DNA from: an uncultured Chryseobacterium sp.
GTDB taxonomy: Bacteria > Bacteroidota > Bacteroidia > Flavobacteriales > Weeksellaceae
Length of the DNA stretch: 64,000 nt
Assembly (NCBI GenBank): GCA_913777465.1
Contig: CAJYRQ010000085.1
Location: 1-64,000 of the forward strand
Reading direction: 5' to 3'
The notes under the pieces: model-generated
Told to the model about the DNA's origin: nothing
Seen by the model: the letters and a program-made list of their open reading frames with translations, nothing else
The model's database searches: none
Made by a program: the position numbers and the translations under genes
In this document: piece after piece, positions 53,771 to 62,039 of the stretch
Position numbering within the stretch: position 1 is the stretch's first letter
Layout: each line of letters starts with the position of its first letter

Positions 53771-55936
53771 TTAATTAATATCTACCTGCCCGCCGGTTAT
53801 TTTGGTATTGTTTTTAAAATTTGCCGTAGCACTGCCTGCCTCAATATTCACTTCCGCACTTGTAATAGAAATTTTATCGGGGGTAATGACAATTTCGCTG
53901 CTACCCACTTTTAGCTTGATCTGTTTAACACCTGTAAGATCAATGGTTCCGGTATTATCCATAGTGAACACACTTTGCCCTTTTCCTACTTCAACCTTAT
54001 GGGTGTTCCCTATATCGGCTATATGATCGCAGCCGACTTCCAATTTTTTATTGTTTCCAACTTTATCCGTTTTATTGTTTCCTACGGTTTTAGTGCTGTC
54101 ATTATTAGCATTATGAACGACATTTCCCGCCCCATCGAACTTCATATTCGCTCCGCCCTGATCGGTAAGGAATACCGAGCCTTCACCATCGTTCAGTTCC
54201 AGCTTGTTGCCACTGCGGGTACTCAGGCTTTTGATGTTGTTTCCGGCACCGCCGCCTGCCCCTACCTGGCCGTGGAACATTCCGCCCATAACGAAAGGCC
54301 GGTCGGGATGCTGATGTACGAAATTAACAATCACCTGATCCCCGACTTCGGGAATGGCCATGAACCCTCTGTTTTTATTTACTTTATCGCTGGATCCTGC
54401 ATCCGGCGTCATTACACGGATAAACTCTGTGGTCAGCGGGCCGTTCTGCCAGTCGAACTGAACCTGCACCCTTCCCTGGTTCAGCGGATCGGTGTTGGAA
54501 ATTACCTTTGCAAACTGGGGTTCCGCCCTCGGAATTTCAAATTCGGGGCGCGGGATATACTCGCAGTCTGCGGCAATGGCTTCAAAGGTTCCGGTATAAT
54601 AGCCCCGGGCATCGACCTCATGGCAGACTTCCGTCATCAGGACTTTGGTAAAATAGGAAGTATCATTGGTCTCCTGTTTCCTCATTTCGAGATCTACCGG
54701 ACAGCCGGGATACAGAAAGGGGACCGTGGTAGTTCCTGAGGTAATGAAGACTTCCGCAGCTTTGCTGCCTGCAGTGCCTTTCTGTGACGCATCCACATCG
54801 ATGAAAGAAGATGCTTTTATAGGCGCTACCCTTAAAGAAGGAGTTGTAAATGTTCTTTCTGAAATTTCATAGGCTCTCCTGGCAATATCCGAAGCATGGG
54901 TGATTTTAGAGCTTCCGGTGGTTAATTTCTCGTTTTTACTGCTGTTGTAGCCGTAAAAGCTCGGATTCACATGCTGAGCTTTCATCCTGACTTTCACATC
55001 ATTTACACTGCTCCCGTAAATGAGCCTGATGGGCTTTTCCTGTGGCGGAAGTTTTCCGAAATGCAGCACTTCCCCATCATAATAAAACTGTTCGCCATAG
55101 GCTTCTGCAATCCGTGCCAAATAGTTGTAATGGGTTTCTTCATACTGCGAACTGTAGGAAACATTGCCATGCCGGGCATCGACCCTGAAATCAAACTTTC
55201 CCTGTCCGAGCCCTTCCCTGATTATATGATCGGCGATGCTGTTCAGGCTGATTTCCCGGGCGCCGCCAAAGCTTTGGATATGGGGCGCGGCATCCAGAAG
55301 AACAGTCGGGCTGGAGCCTGTAAGGACAATATTTCCGAGGCTTCCTTTTTCCTGGCTGAATCCTACTTCGGTAATAACGCCCACAAAACTTCTTTCAGGA
55401 CCTTCTTCAATATCTTTGTACTTAAAAACGACCGTGATTCTTTTGCCCAGGAAATTCTGTGCTTCCTCAAGATTATGGTTTTCTGCATTCCCTAAGGAAT
55501 CGTGAGCCAGCAGCAGGCTGAAATCGTGATGCCTGGTAGCACTCTGCTTCAACCGGAAATGTTTGAAATGCCCGATGGTTTTTCCTTCCACCACAATATC
55601 CAGCCTGACGACCCGGTTAATGCCATGAATCTGGCTTTCGGGAATTGCTTTTGCATTGTATATTTTTGAAGTAGGCTGCTGAGACCAGACTTTATTATCT
55701 ACCAAAGCCGGTGTATTGGGCTGTAATGCCTGATTCATCAGCATTCCTGAAGGTTCTTCGGCAATACCGTGCATCTGTGTCAGTTTTTGTGTGGTTTGCT
55801 GACCTGTCCGGCCTATATTTTCCTGAATTTTTTCTGTCGCCTTATTTATCATCTCGTTTCCTTCTCCAAACGGTGTTTTTGCAGAAGATTTTTCCAGAGA
55901 AGAAGGAGTTGCCGGATTGTTTCCATCCTTAAACAT
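53771..55936 (-). CDS. vgrG: T6SS VgrG spike protein (second copy, long N-terminal extension)
   Basis: VgrG trimers form the T6SS puncturing spike. The 721-residue protein has a gp27-like base (about 105-470, GINRVVRLDIVVEGKTIGHF), a gp5-like OB region (about 490-590, RVMTPDAGSSDKVNKNRGFM) and a terminal beta-helix of short repeats (VGNNKTDKVGNNKKLEVGCD). Compared with the other VgrG in the window, its conserved GINR begins at residue 105 rather than 30, so it carries about 75 extra N-terminal residues, rich in Ser, Pro and charged residues. It probably loads the LysM and DUF4280 proteins encoded just after it. Confidence 0.92.
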   Translation of the reverse strand: MFKDGNNPATPSSLEKSSAKTPFGEGNEMINKATEKIQENIGRTGQQTTQKLTQMHGIAEEPSGMLMNQALQPNTPALVDNKVWSQQPTSKIYNAKAIPESQIHGINRVVRLDIVVEGKTIGHFKHFRLKQSATRHHDFSLLLAHDSLGNAENHNLEEAQNFLGKRITVVFKYKDIEEGPERSFVGVITEVGFSQEKGSLGNIVLTGSSPTVLLDAAPHIQSFGGAREISLNSIADHIIREGLGQGKFDFRVDARHGNVSYSSQYEETHYNYLARIAEAYGEQFYYDGEVLHFGKLPPQEKPIRLIYGSSVNDVKVRMKAQHVNPSFYGYNSSKNEKLTTGSSKITHASDIARRAYEISERTFTTPSLRVAPIKASSFIDVDASQKGTAGSKAAEVFITSGTTTVPFLYPGCPVDLEMRKQETNDTSYFTKVLMTEVCHEVDARGYYTGTFEAIAADCEYIPRPEFEIPRAEPQFAKVISNTDPLNQGRVQVQFDWQNGPLTTEFIRVMTPDAGSSDKVNKNRGFMAIPEVGDQVIVNFVHQHPDRPFVMGGMFHGQVGAGGGAGNNIKSLSTRSGNKLELNDGEGSVFLTDQGGANMKFDGAGNVVHNANNDSTKTVGNNKTDKVGNNKKLEVGCDHIADIGNTHKVEVGKGQSVFTMDNTGTIDLTGVKQIKLKVGSSEIVITPDKISITSAEVNIEAGSATANFKNNTKITGGQVDIN

Positions 55937-56075
55937 GTCTTGTAATTTTAATTGATTCGTTGTGTTTTATTTACTGCTAAAAATTATCCGGAGAAGTACC
56001 GGATAAATTTTGTAATTAATTTCAATGAATAATAGTGCCTTTCAGGGCTTATATTGAAAATAATGAAGTCATCTG

Positions 56076-56119
56076 AAAAAAAAACAGAATAGCTACTCTA
56101 TTGAGCTATGCTATTCTGT
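56076..56119 (-). terminator. Terminator after tssD
   Basis: 10-bp perfect stem (ACAGAATAGC / GCTATTCTGT) with a 16-nt loop, followed on the minus strand by eight T. It lies 35 nt after the tssD stop and 140 bp before vgrG, so it separates the abundant tube protein from the spike operon. Confidence 0.88.
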
Positions 56120-56153
56120 AACCAATTTTATTTTACTAAGATGATTGTAGGTT

Positions 56154-56567
56154 TTAGTTGCTGCTTCCTCCCGGCCACAGACCCTGATAGTTGGAATTTC
56201 CGTAATCGATGCTTTCGGCGCTTACTACAAAGCTGATCAGCATGCTGTTTTCGTCTACGGCATCAAAATCAACTTCATGCTGGATTACGTATCCGTTATG
56301 CCATGTTAAGGTAATCAATGTACCTTCTTCGTGGGATTTATTGAAAGTGATTTCACCCGTAGTCGGTTTGTATTTCCCGTTCAGTAAGCTTTCCAGGATG
56401 TCTGATTTTTCAGTAGCTTCTACGGTAAGCTTAATCAGTGCATTGGAAGGATCTGAAGCGACTCTGCCGGAGACGTCCGTAGATCTTGATACACTGTAGT
56501 TCAGCTTTAATAATTTTTGTCCTTCTCCGCCGTTGAATTTTAAGATTCCTCTTGAATTTGCTGCCAT
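56154..56567 (-). CDS. tssD: T6SS tube protein TssD (Hcp)
   Basis: 137 residues of the Bacteroidota TssD family, which stacks into the T6SS inner tube. Start MAANSRGILKFNGGEGQKLL, then KLNYSVSRSTDVSGRVASDP, LTWHNGYVIQHEVDFDAVDE and a terminal NSNYQGLWPGGSSN, all typical of this group. It has its own promoter and terminator, expected for a tube protein needed in many copies. Confidence 0.95.
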   Translation of the reverse strand: MAANSRGILKFNGGEGQKLLKLNYSVSRSTDVSGRVASDPSNALIKLTVEATEKSDILESLLNGKYKPTTGEITFNKSHEEGTLITLTWHNGYVIQHEVDFDAVDENSMLISFVVSAESIDYGNSNYQGLWPGGSSN

Positions 56568-56994
56568 GATGGTAAATTTTAATCGTTAATATTTTGTGAT
56601 TTGGTTGATTTGTTGAGTCAAAGATAGACCACTTATTCTTAACCTGAAAATATTTAAACTATAAATTCATGTTTTGTAGTAATACTACGATTTGATGTCG
56701 TAATTCTACGATAATAGAAATAATTAAAAATATAATAAACTTAATATCAATTAATTAAATATTAAATAGACCTTTAAAAACAGATAAAATTTTACACAAA
56801 AAGGAGATTTATTAAGACTATTTTAAGATATTTTTAATAATTGTTAACATATTTGAATTATAGAGTCAGGATAAAAAATTCCGGAAAAATGAACTTCCGG
56901 ATGATTGCTTAAAACTGAAACAGGAATTTGGCAAATAGAAATTCTTTCAGTGTTTTATTAATCTATCCGGATTTATTTTAATGAATAATTCAGG
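56568..56994. promoter_or_regulatory. Regulatory region of tssD with -7 element and paired palindromes
   Basis: 427 bp without a gene. On the minus strand TATCTTTG (56619-56626) is a perfect -7 element, 51 nt before the tssD ATG. Upstream of it, two 17-bp near-identical elements lie at 56675-56691 and 56696-56712, consensus TGTmGTAATwCTACGAT, 15 of 17 identical. Each is an imperfect palindrome (GTAG ... CTAC) and they are exactly 21 bp apart, two helical turns, on one DNA face. They sit about 60-100 bp upstream of the start site, a position that fits an activator. The remainder (56720-56990) is AT-rich. Confidence 0.65.
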
Positions 56995-58074
56995 TTATTG
57001 ATAAGATTCCTTAAACTTAAATTCGCTTTTGTAAATTCTGGTACTGTCAACTTCTACCGGTTGATTGTTGATCATAATCTGCATGCTGTTGTTATCAGGG
57101 GCTATTTTAAAATCAAGCTTAAAATCCTTTCCTGCTTTTGCAAACTGCTGGTTTACCTTTTCCCAACTGAAAAAAGCGCGGCCTTCAAAAGCCTCCCCTT
57201 TTCCGGTTTCCCAGAAGAAAGACATTTCCTTCGGGACCGCCCGTTCTTTTACCGGCGGCCTGACACCCCAGGGACGGAGCATAATTTCCGTTTCCCCATT
57301 GTAATATTCGGATTGGGTCCTGAATAAACGGAAAGCTTTGTTTTCTGAACTGATGAAAGGAGCCCAGGAATATCTTCTCTGATACTCTTTCCACTTCTGA
57401 GGCGAAGCATCGGGCATAAACATGCGTTGTCTGATTTCTTCTCTCGTCTGCGAAATGTCGGCAAACATTTTATCCGCGTATTTTTTATCATCTTTTACCA
57501 CCTCAGCCTGGAATTCACCCAGCTGTACCGATACATAACCTTAGCGGAGCCACACCACAACCATCCCTTTAGGAGCAAATCCGAAAACAAGGGTAGCAAA
57601 TTTATAATAGGACTTTCCGAATTTATTGTACTTTTCATAATAATCCGGTTCATCTTTAATGCTTATAAATTCTTTTAAAGGTTCATTGGAAGAATCAGAT
57701 TCGTTGTTGGAATAGGCTCTCTGCACCAGAGACAATACTTTATCTTTCGGGAAATCTGCTTTCAGATGGTAAAATTTATTTTCGTATCTCGAAAAATAGA
57801 CAATATTGGCACCTATCGGCGTTCCTCCCTGTTCTGAAAATCCTTTTCCGGAATCGCCCCAGGTTCCGGATGAGCTGCCATAAGGCAGATGGGAAGGGAC
57901 GCCTTCCAAGGTAATAATCTTATCTTCCACCGGGGTAATCATATAATTGTTCCACGGATGGGAGATCTGCACATCATAACTCGGCATAGGCATTTCTTTT
58001 TTCTTCATATCCTGGCAGTTTACAAGCTGGAGCATGCCCAGCAACACAACCGTTAAATATTTCAGTTTATCCAT
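56995..58074 (-). pseudogene. DUF2931-family lipoprotein with an in-frame stop
   Basis: From ATG 58074 the frame gives a lipoprotein (MDKLKYLTVVLLGMLQLVNC, lipobox Cys20) and the DUF2931 body PYGSSSGTWGDSGKGFSEQG, LVFGFAPKGMVVVWLR, then TAA (57541-57543), then continues open in the same register (GYVSVQLGEFQAEVVKDDKK ... SEFKFKESYQ) to 56995. With the stop read through it would be 359 residues, equal to its paralogues. So it is most likely a nonsense-mutated gene or sequencing error. Third of three tandem DUF2931 genes; the first 177 residues could still be made as an outer-membrane fragment. Confidence 0.8.
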
Positions 58075-58136
58075 TATAAATATTATGCCTGAAAAATTAT
58101 GAAGAATATCAACTTCCTAAATATTTGTAGAAATAA

Positions 58137-59195
58137 CTATCTATAACTTTCTTTATAATCTCCTTCCCACTGATAGATCCGGATGCTGTCGGATTCCAAC
58201 GGCTGACCATTTAATAAAAGTTCTATAGAATTATTATCGGGAGCTATTTTTACCTGAAGCTCCATTTTGTTTCCTGCTTTCTTAAAAGCTTCATTTGTTT
58301 TTTTCCAATTGAAAAATACCCGTGCGTTGAACTTTTCATTTTTTGCCTTACCGGTTTCCCAGAAAAAGACCATTTCCTTTGGTACTGCCCTTTCTTTGTA
58401 TGGAATATCTAAAACCCAGGGCCGCAAAGCACTTTCTTTTTCCCCGTTATACGTGTAATTTAATACTTCAAACAAACGAAATTTAGAATTTTCAGAAGTT
58501 ACCACAGGCCGCCAGTGGTAACGCTCCCTGTAATTGTCCCATTCTTCCGGTGAAGCGTCGGGTATAGCCAGTTCTTTTCTGGCCTCTTCAAACCGTTCAG
58601 GACTGATCCGGTACATCTGAAGATATTTTTCTTTAGCCTTGGCAATCGCTTCTTTATCCGTGATCACTTTTGCCTGATATCGGTCCAGTTCAATGCGCGT
58701 ATTTCCGAAGTTCAGCCATACGACAACCATTCCTTTAGGTGCAAAACCGAAAACAAGCGTACTGAAACTGTCGTAAGCGTTTTCACCATTCCTAGCTTCA
58801 TATCCTCTGCCCAGTCTTTTATATTCTTTGGTCTCTGCTTCCAGATCATCCCATCTTGCATAAGCCCTTTCCATATAATCTTTTATTTTATCTTGAGGAA
58901 AATCAATATCGAGATGGTAGAATAGATCTTCGTATCTGGAATAATAAGTGATATCAGCTCCTACAGGCGTACCGTACTGTTCCGTCCACATCGAACCTGA
59001 GTCACCCCAACTACCTGATGAGCTTCCATAGGGCAGTCCTGCATGATTTCCCTCTAAAGTTTTTATCTTGTCAAAAACCGGTGTTATCTCATATTTATTA
59101 TCAGGTTGGGAAATTTCTACATGAAACGCTAATTTTTCATTATTTGTTTTTTGACAGCTTATCACGAGTAGAATAAAAAAGTACAATGCTCTCAT
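58137..59195 (-). CDS. DUF2931-family lipoprotein (middle copy)
   Basis: 352 residues. Lipoprotein signal MRALYFFILLVISC, then the family core LPYGSSSGSWGDSGSMWTEQ, YGTPVGADITYYSRYEDLFY, LVFGFAPKGMVVVWLNFGNT and a C-terminal WETGKAKNEKFNARVFFNW. I chose ATG 59195 to start at the signal peptide. DUF2931 lipoproteins are of unknown function; here, three copies follow a T6SS phospholipase effector directly, so they are probable immunity proteins in the outer membrane or periplasm. The copy is intact. Confidence 0.85.
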   Translation of the reverse strand: MRALYFFILLVISCQKTNNEKLAFHVEISQPDNKYEITPVFDKIKTLEGNHAGLPYGSSSGSWGDSGSMWTEQYGTPVGADITYYSRYEDLFYHLDIDFPQDKIKDYMERAYARWDDLEAETKEYKRLGRGYEARNGENAYDSFSTLVFGFAPKGMVVVWLNFGNTRIELDRYQAKVITDKEAIAKAKEKYLQMYRISPERFEEARKELAIPDASPEEWDNYRERYHWRPVVTSENSKFRLFEVLNYTYNGEKESALRPWVLDIPYKERAVPKEMVFFWETGKAKNEKFNARVFFNWKKTNEAFKKAGNKMELQVKIAPDNNSIELLLNGQPLESDSIRIYQWEGDYKESYR

Positions 59196-59304
59196 TATTT
59201 TACCAATACTGCAATAATTAAATAATTTTTTAAAGACATCCGTCATTTAAAAAGTTTTTATTCAGATTTATTTTGATGGAAGATATCTATTATTAAATAT
59301 AGTT

Positions 59305-60360
59305 TTAATACGAATCCTTGTATTTTTGGTCTGACTGAAAAATTCTTATGCTGTCAGTAGGTATAGGCTTATCATTAAATAAAACCTGAAAACTTCTGTT
59401 ATCTGATGAAATTTTGAATTCAAGGGTTCCTTTATTTTCTTTCTTAAAGATTTCATTTGTTTTTTCCCAATTGAAATAAGCTCTTCCTATATACTGTTGA
59501 TTTTTACCGGATTGCCATACAAAATTTAATTCTTTAGGAATTGCCCGAAGCCTTTCGGGAGCATTACTTATCCATGGCATGAGCAACAATTCAGCTTCGC
59601 CATTATAATAAGAAATATTCATTTCAAAGGTTCTTAGTCCTTTATTTTCTGAAGTAATAATAGGTTTCCACAGGTATTTTTCTCTGTAATCGTCCCATTG
59701 TTTTGAGCTGATATCCAAAAACCTTTTTTCTTTCATTTCGGTCCGGCTAACGGATAAGTTAGAAAATAGTTTTTTTTCCAATTCTTTATCATCCTTGATA
59801 ATTTCCGACTGAAATCTGCCTAATTCTATCTGAACAATTCCAAACCGCAACCAGACTACGACCATCCCTTTGGGAGCAAAACCAAAAACTAATGTTGAAA
59901 AACTCTGATAGGGATTTTCTGCGCTTCCATAATGCTGAAATCTTCCAAGATCCTGATATTCCGAAATGGGCTTTGTATATAATGACGCCTCGCCCTGAGC
60001 ATAGGCCCGTTTCATATAATTTTTGATCTTATCAATGGGAAAACCAGCCTTTAAATGATAGAAAGTATCTTCATATCTCGAAAAATAGATAATATCTGCA
60101 CCTATCGGTGTCCCATATTGTTCCGTCCAGCCTTTTCCCGACCATCCCCATGATCCAGACGTACTTCCGTATGGCAAAGCTGCAAAATCACCTTCCAGTA
60201 AAGGTATTTTATCTGTTATGGGAGTAATATCCAATTCATTAGAAGGATGACTTATTTCCACCTGAAATTCAGGAAGGGCTTGTTCTTTCATTTTCTGACA
60301 ACCAGTATTTTGAGTTAAAAACAAAAAGAAATATAATAACGTTAATAATCTTTTATCCAT
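59305..60360 (-). CDS. DUF2931-family lipoprotein (first copy, coupled to the effector gene)
   Basis: 351 residues starting at ATG 60360 (MDKRLLTLLYFFLFLTQNTG then Cys21 of the lipobox). Core motifs as in the next two copies: LPYGSTSGSWGWSGKGWTEQ, YGTPIGADIIYFSRYEDTFY, LVFGFAPKGMVVVWLRFGIV. Its first 8 nt overlap the end of the DUF2235 effector gene (stop at 60353), so the two are translationally coupled, the standard arrangement of effector and immunity genes. Identity with the other copies is clear but far from complete, so the copies may have diverged to recognise different effectors. Confidence 0.87.
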   Translation of the reverse strand: MDKRLLTLLYFFLFLTQNTGCQKMKEQALPEFQVEISHPSNELDITPITDKIPLLEGDFAALPYGSTSGSWGWSGKGWTEQYGTPIGADIIYFSRYEDTFYHLKAGFPIDKIKNYMKRAYAQGEASLYTKPISEYQDLGRFQHYGSAENPYQSFSTLVFGFAPKGMVVVWLRFGIVQIELGRFQSEIIKDDKELEKKLFSNLSVSRTEMKEKRFLDISSKQWDDYREKYLWKPIITSENKGLRTFEMNISYYNGEAELLLMPWISNAPERLRAIPKELNFVWQSGKNQQYIGRAYFNWEKTNEIFKKENKGTLEFKISSDNRSFQVLFNDKPIPTDSIRIFQSDQKYKDSY

Positions 60361-62032
60361 TTTGTATATTTCTTTTTCTATATTGTGCAGCAAGTGCTCC
60401 TTTTTTCTTTGGCGCATCATTATTTGGTTTTGCATTCAAACCAATCTGATTTGCTTTTACAGACCAATGCAAATATCGATTTCTTAATTTTTTTAAATCA
60501 TCAGACTTTATATGCCCCAAATAAGAAATAGCTTTTATATCCTTGATATATTTTGAAATAGATGGATTCTTACCTGCTTTGTAATCTTCAACATATTTAT
60601 TTCTCAAATTGTTACAGGCATTCATATAAGTTAATAATTGGCTATAAATTCCAGTTAAAAAAGAATCGGTAATCTTATGATTTTCCTGTATTCTGTTTTC
60701 GATATATTTCACCTCATGCTGCCTAGAATAATGAAACATCTGATTCAAAGGAATCTGATCGTATTTATTTGATAGTGTTCTTGTTCCTACCAAACCGTAA
60801 TATTGAGCAGCAAAGTTCCAAATTTTACCATAATTGACATCACTTTGACGGAAATATTTTATTTTCAACTGCTCTTCAGTATACCATCCTTCTTCCACTA
60901 CAATTTTTTTAAACTCTTCGCATTCCCTGTGCAACACAATATTATGATATGGATCATAAGATTCACACAATAAAACAGAAGTTTCTTTGTCTCCGTTACC
61001 GTAAGATCCACCGATATCTGAATGGACACCAGGAAGAGTAAATTCCAGACCATGTAAGCCTGTACTATCGATATTTGTTAGATCAAAATTATCTCTGTAT
61101 TCATCATCAGAGGCCAATTGCAGGACAAATGCTACTTTTCCACGGCCAACAGTATCCAGACCTAATTGTTCCGTATCGTTAGGGATACCCATACCACCAC
61201 GGTGATTAAGTCCATAAGAAGCTACTGTATCATACAATCCTGCAAACTTGAATTTTATTTGTTTAATATCCAGTCCTTTTTCCATAAGACAAGCTCCAAA
61301 ATAACCATACTGACTAATAAACTGTAGTTTAGAACCATCCTTATCATTAATTACAAAAACTCCGTTTTCAATATTTTCGGGTGGAAAAACCTGTAAATTT
61401 TCCATACCCAGCGCATACGAAATTAAAGGCATTGTACTGGCAATATGTACGAAATGTCTTGCAGCAGCAGCCCCTCTGCTGAATCCGAAAACATTTACTG
61501 TAAGATTTATGGTTTTCTTCTGCCCTTTAAATTTTGAAGCAATTGCTTCTGCTCCCCTTTTGCAACCTTTCGCGACTTTGGCAACGACTCCTGTTTTACC
61601 TATTCCCTGTGCAACACCGCCAATAATACTATCTCCTTTTCGATCTTCGGTACCAATTCCTTCAATGTACCAGGAGACCTGATTTTGTGCATTTGGGTCT
61701 ATAGCATCATAACCTCTTGCAACATTGGTAAAATCATTATTATAGCTGTCATCTTTATCGCTGCTTGCTTCTTCAAAACCTCCTCCTAATTGAGTATTGG
61801 TTTTATTATTCTGGGTACCGTCAAAAAAAAGGTTCAGAGTCACGTCAATGGTATTGACGGGCTTGTCATTGGGGTTGATTTTTTCAGCCGGATTATAGCT
61901 GACACCGGTTTCATTTCCTTTCTGTTCTACAGAAACCGCACTGTTGTGGATAATTTCCTCTTTGGCATAGGTCTTATAATCTCCGCTTGTACGAATCACA
62001 GCCTTGCCTTCTACAATGTATTCGATGCTCAT
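60353..62032 (-). CDS. Tle1-like T6SS phospholipase effector (DUF2235)
   Basis: 559 residues. It has the DUF2235 start LNLFFDGTQNNKTN, a lipase nucleophile elbow GFSRG with Ser185, Asp268 in LYDTVASYG, and His337 in PGVHSDIGGSY, the Ser-Asp-His triad order of Tle1 phospholipases that hydrolyse target-cell membrane phospholipids. No signal peptide, in line with T6SS delivery. It begins 7 nt after vgrG and its stop overlaps the first DUF2931 lipoprotein, so it is almost certainly loaded on that VgrG. The 150 residues after 400 have no recognised domain and could be the binding part. Activity is inferred from motifs. Confidence 0.88.
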   Translation of the reverse strand: MSIEYIVEGKAVIRTSGDYKTYAKEEIIHNSAVSVEQKGNETGVSYNPAEKINPNDKPVNTIDVTLNLFFDGTQNNKTNTQLGGGFEEASSDKDDSYNNDFTNVARGYDAIDPNAQNQVSWYIEGIGTEDRKGDSIIGGVAQGIGKTGVVAKVAKGCKRGAEAIASKFKGQKKTINLTVNVFGFSRGAAAARHFVHIASTMPLISYALGMENLQVFPPENIENGVFVINDKDGSKLQFISQYGYFGACLMEKGLDIKQIKFKFAGLYDTVASYGLNHRGGMGIPNDTEQLGLDTVGRGKVAFVLQLASDDEYRDNFDLTNIDSTGLHGLEFTLPGVHSDIGGSYGNGDKETSVLLCESYDPYHNIVLHRECEEFKKIVVEEGWYTEEQLKIKYFRQSDVNYGKIWNFAAQYYGLVGTRTLSNKYDQIPLNQMFHYSRQHEVKYIENRIQENHKITDSFLTGIYSQLLTYMNACNNLRNKYVEDYKAGKNPSISKYIKDIKAISYLGHIKSDDLKKLRNRYLHWSVKANQIGLNAKPNNDAPKKKGALAAQYRKRNIQNG

Positions 62033-62039
62033 GGCTCAG

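Noticed and set aside
56675-56712. Paired elements as LytTR-type binding sites
   Set aside because: LytTR sites are direct repeats without dyad symmetry and with a different core; these are palindromic.
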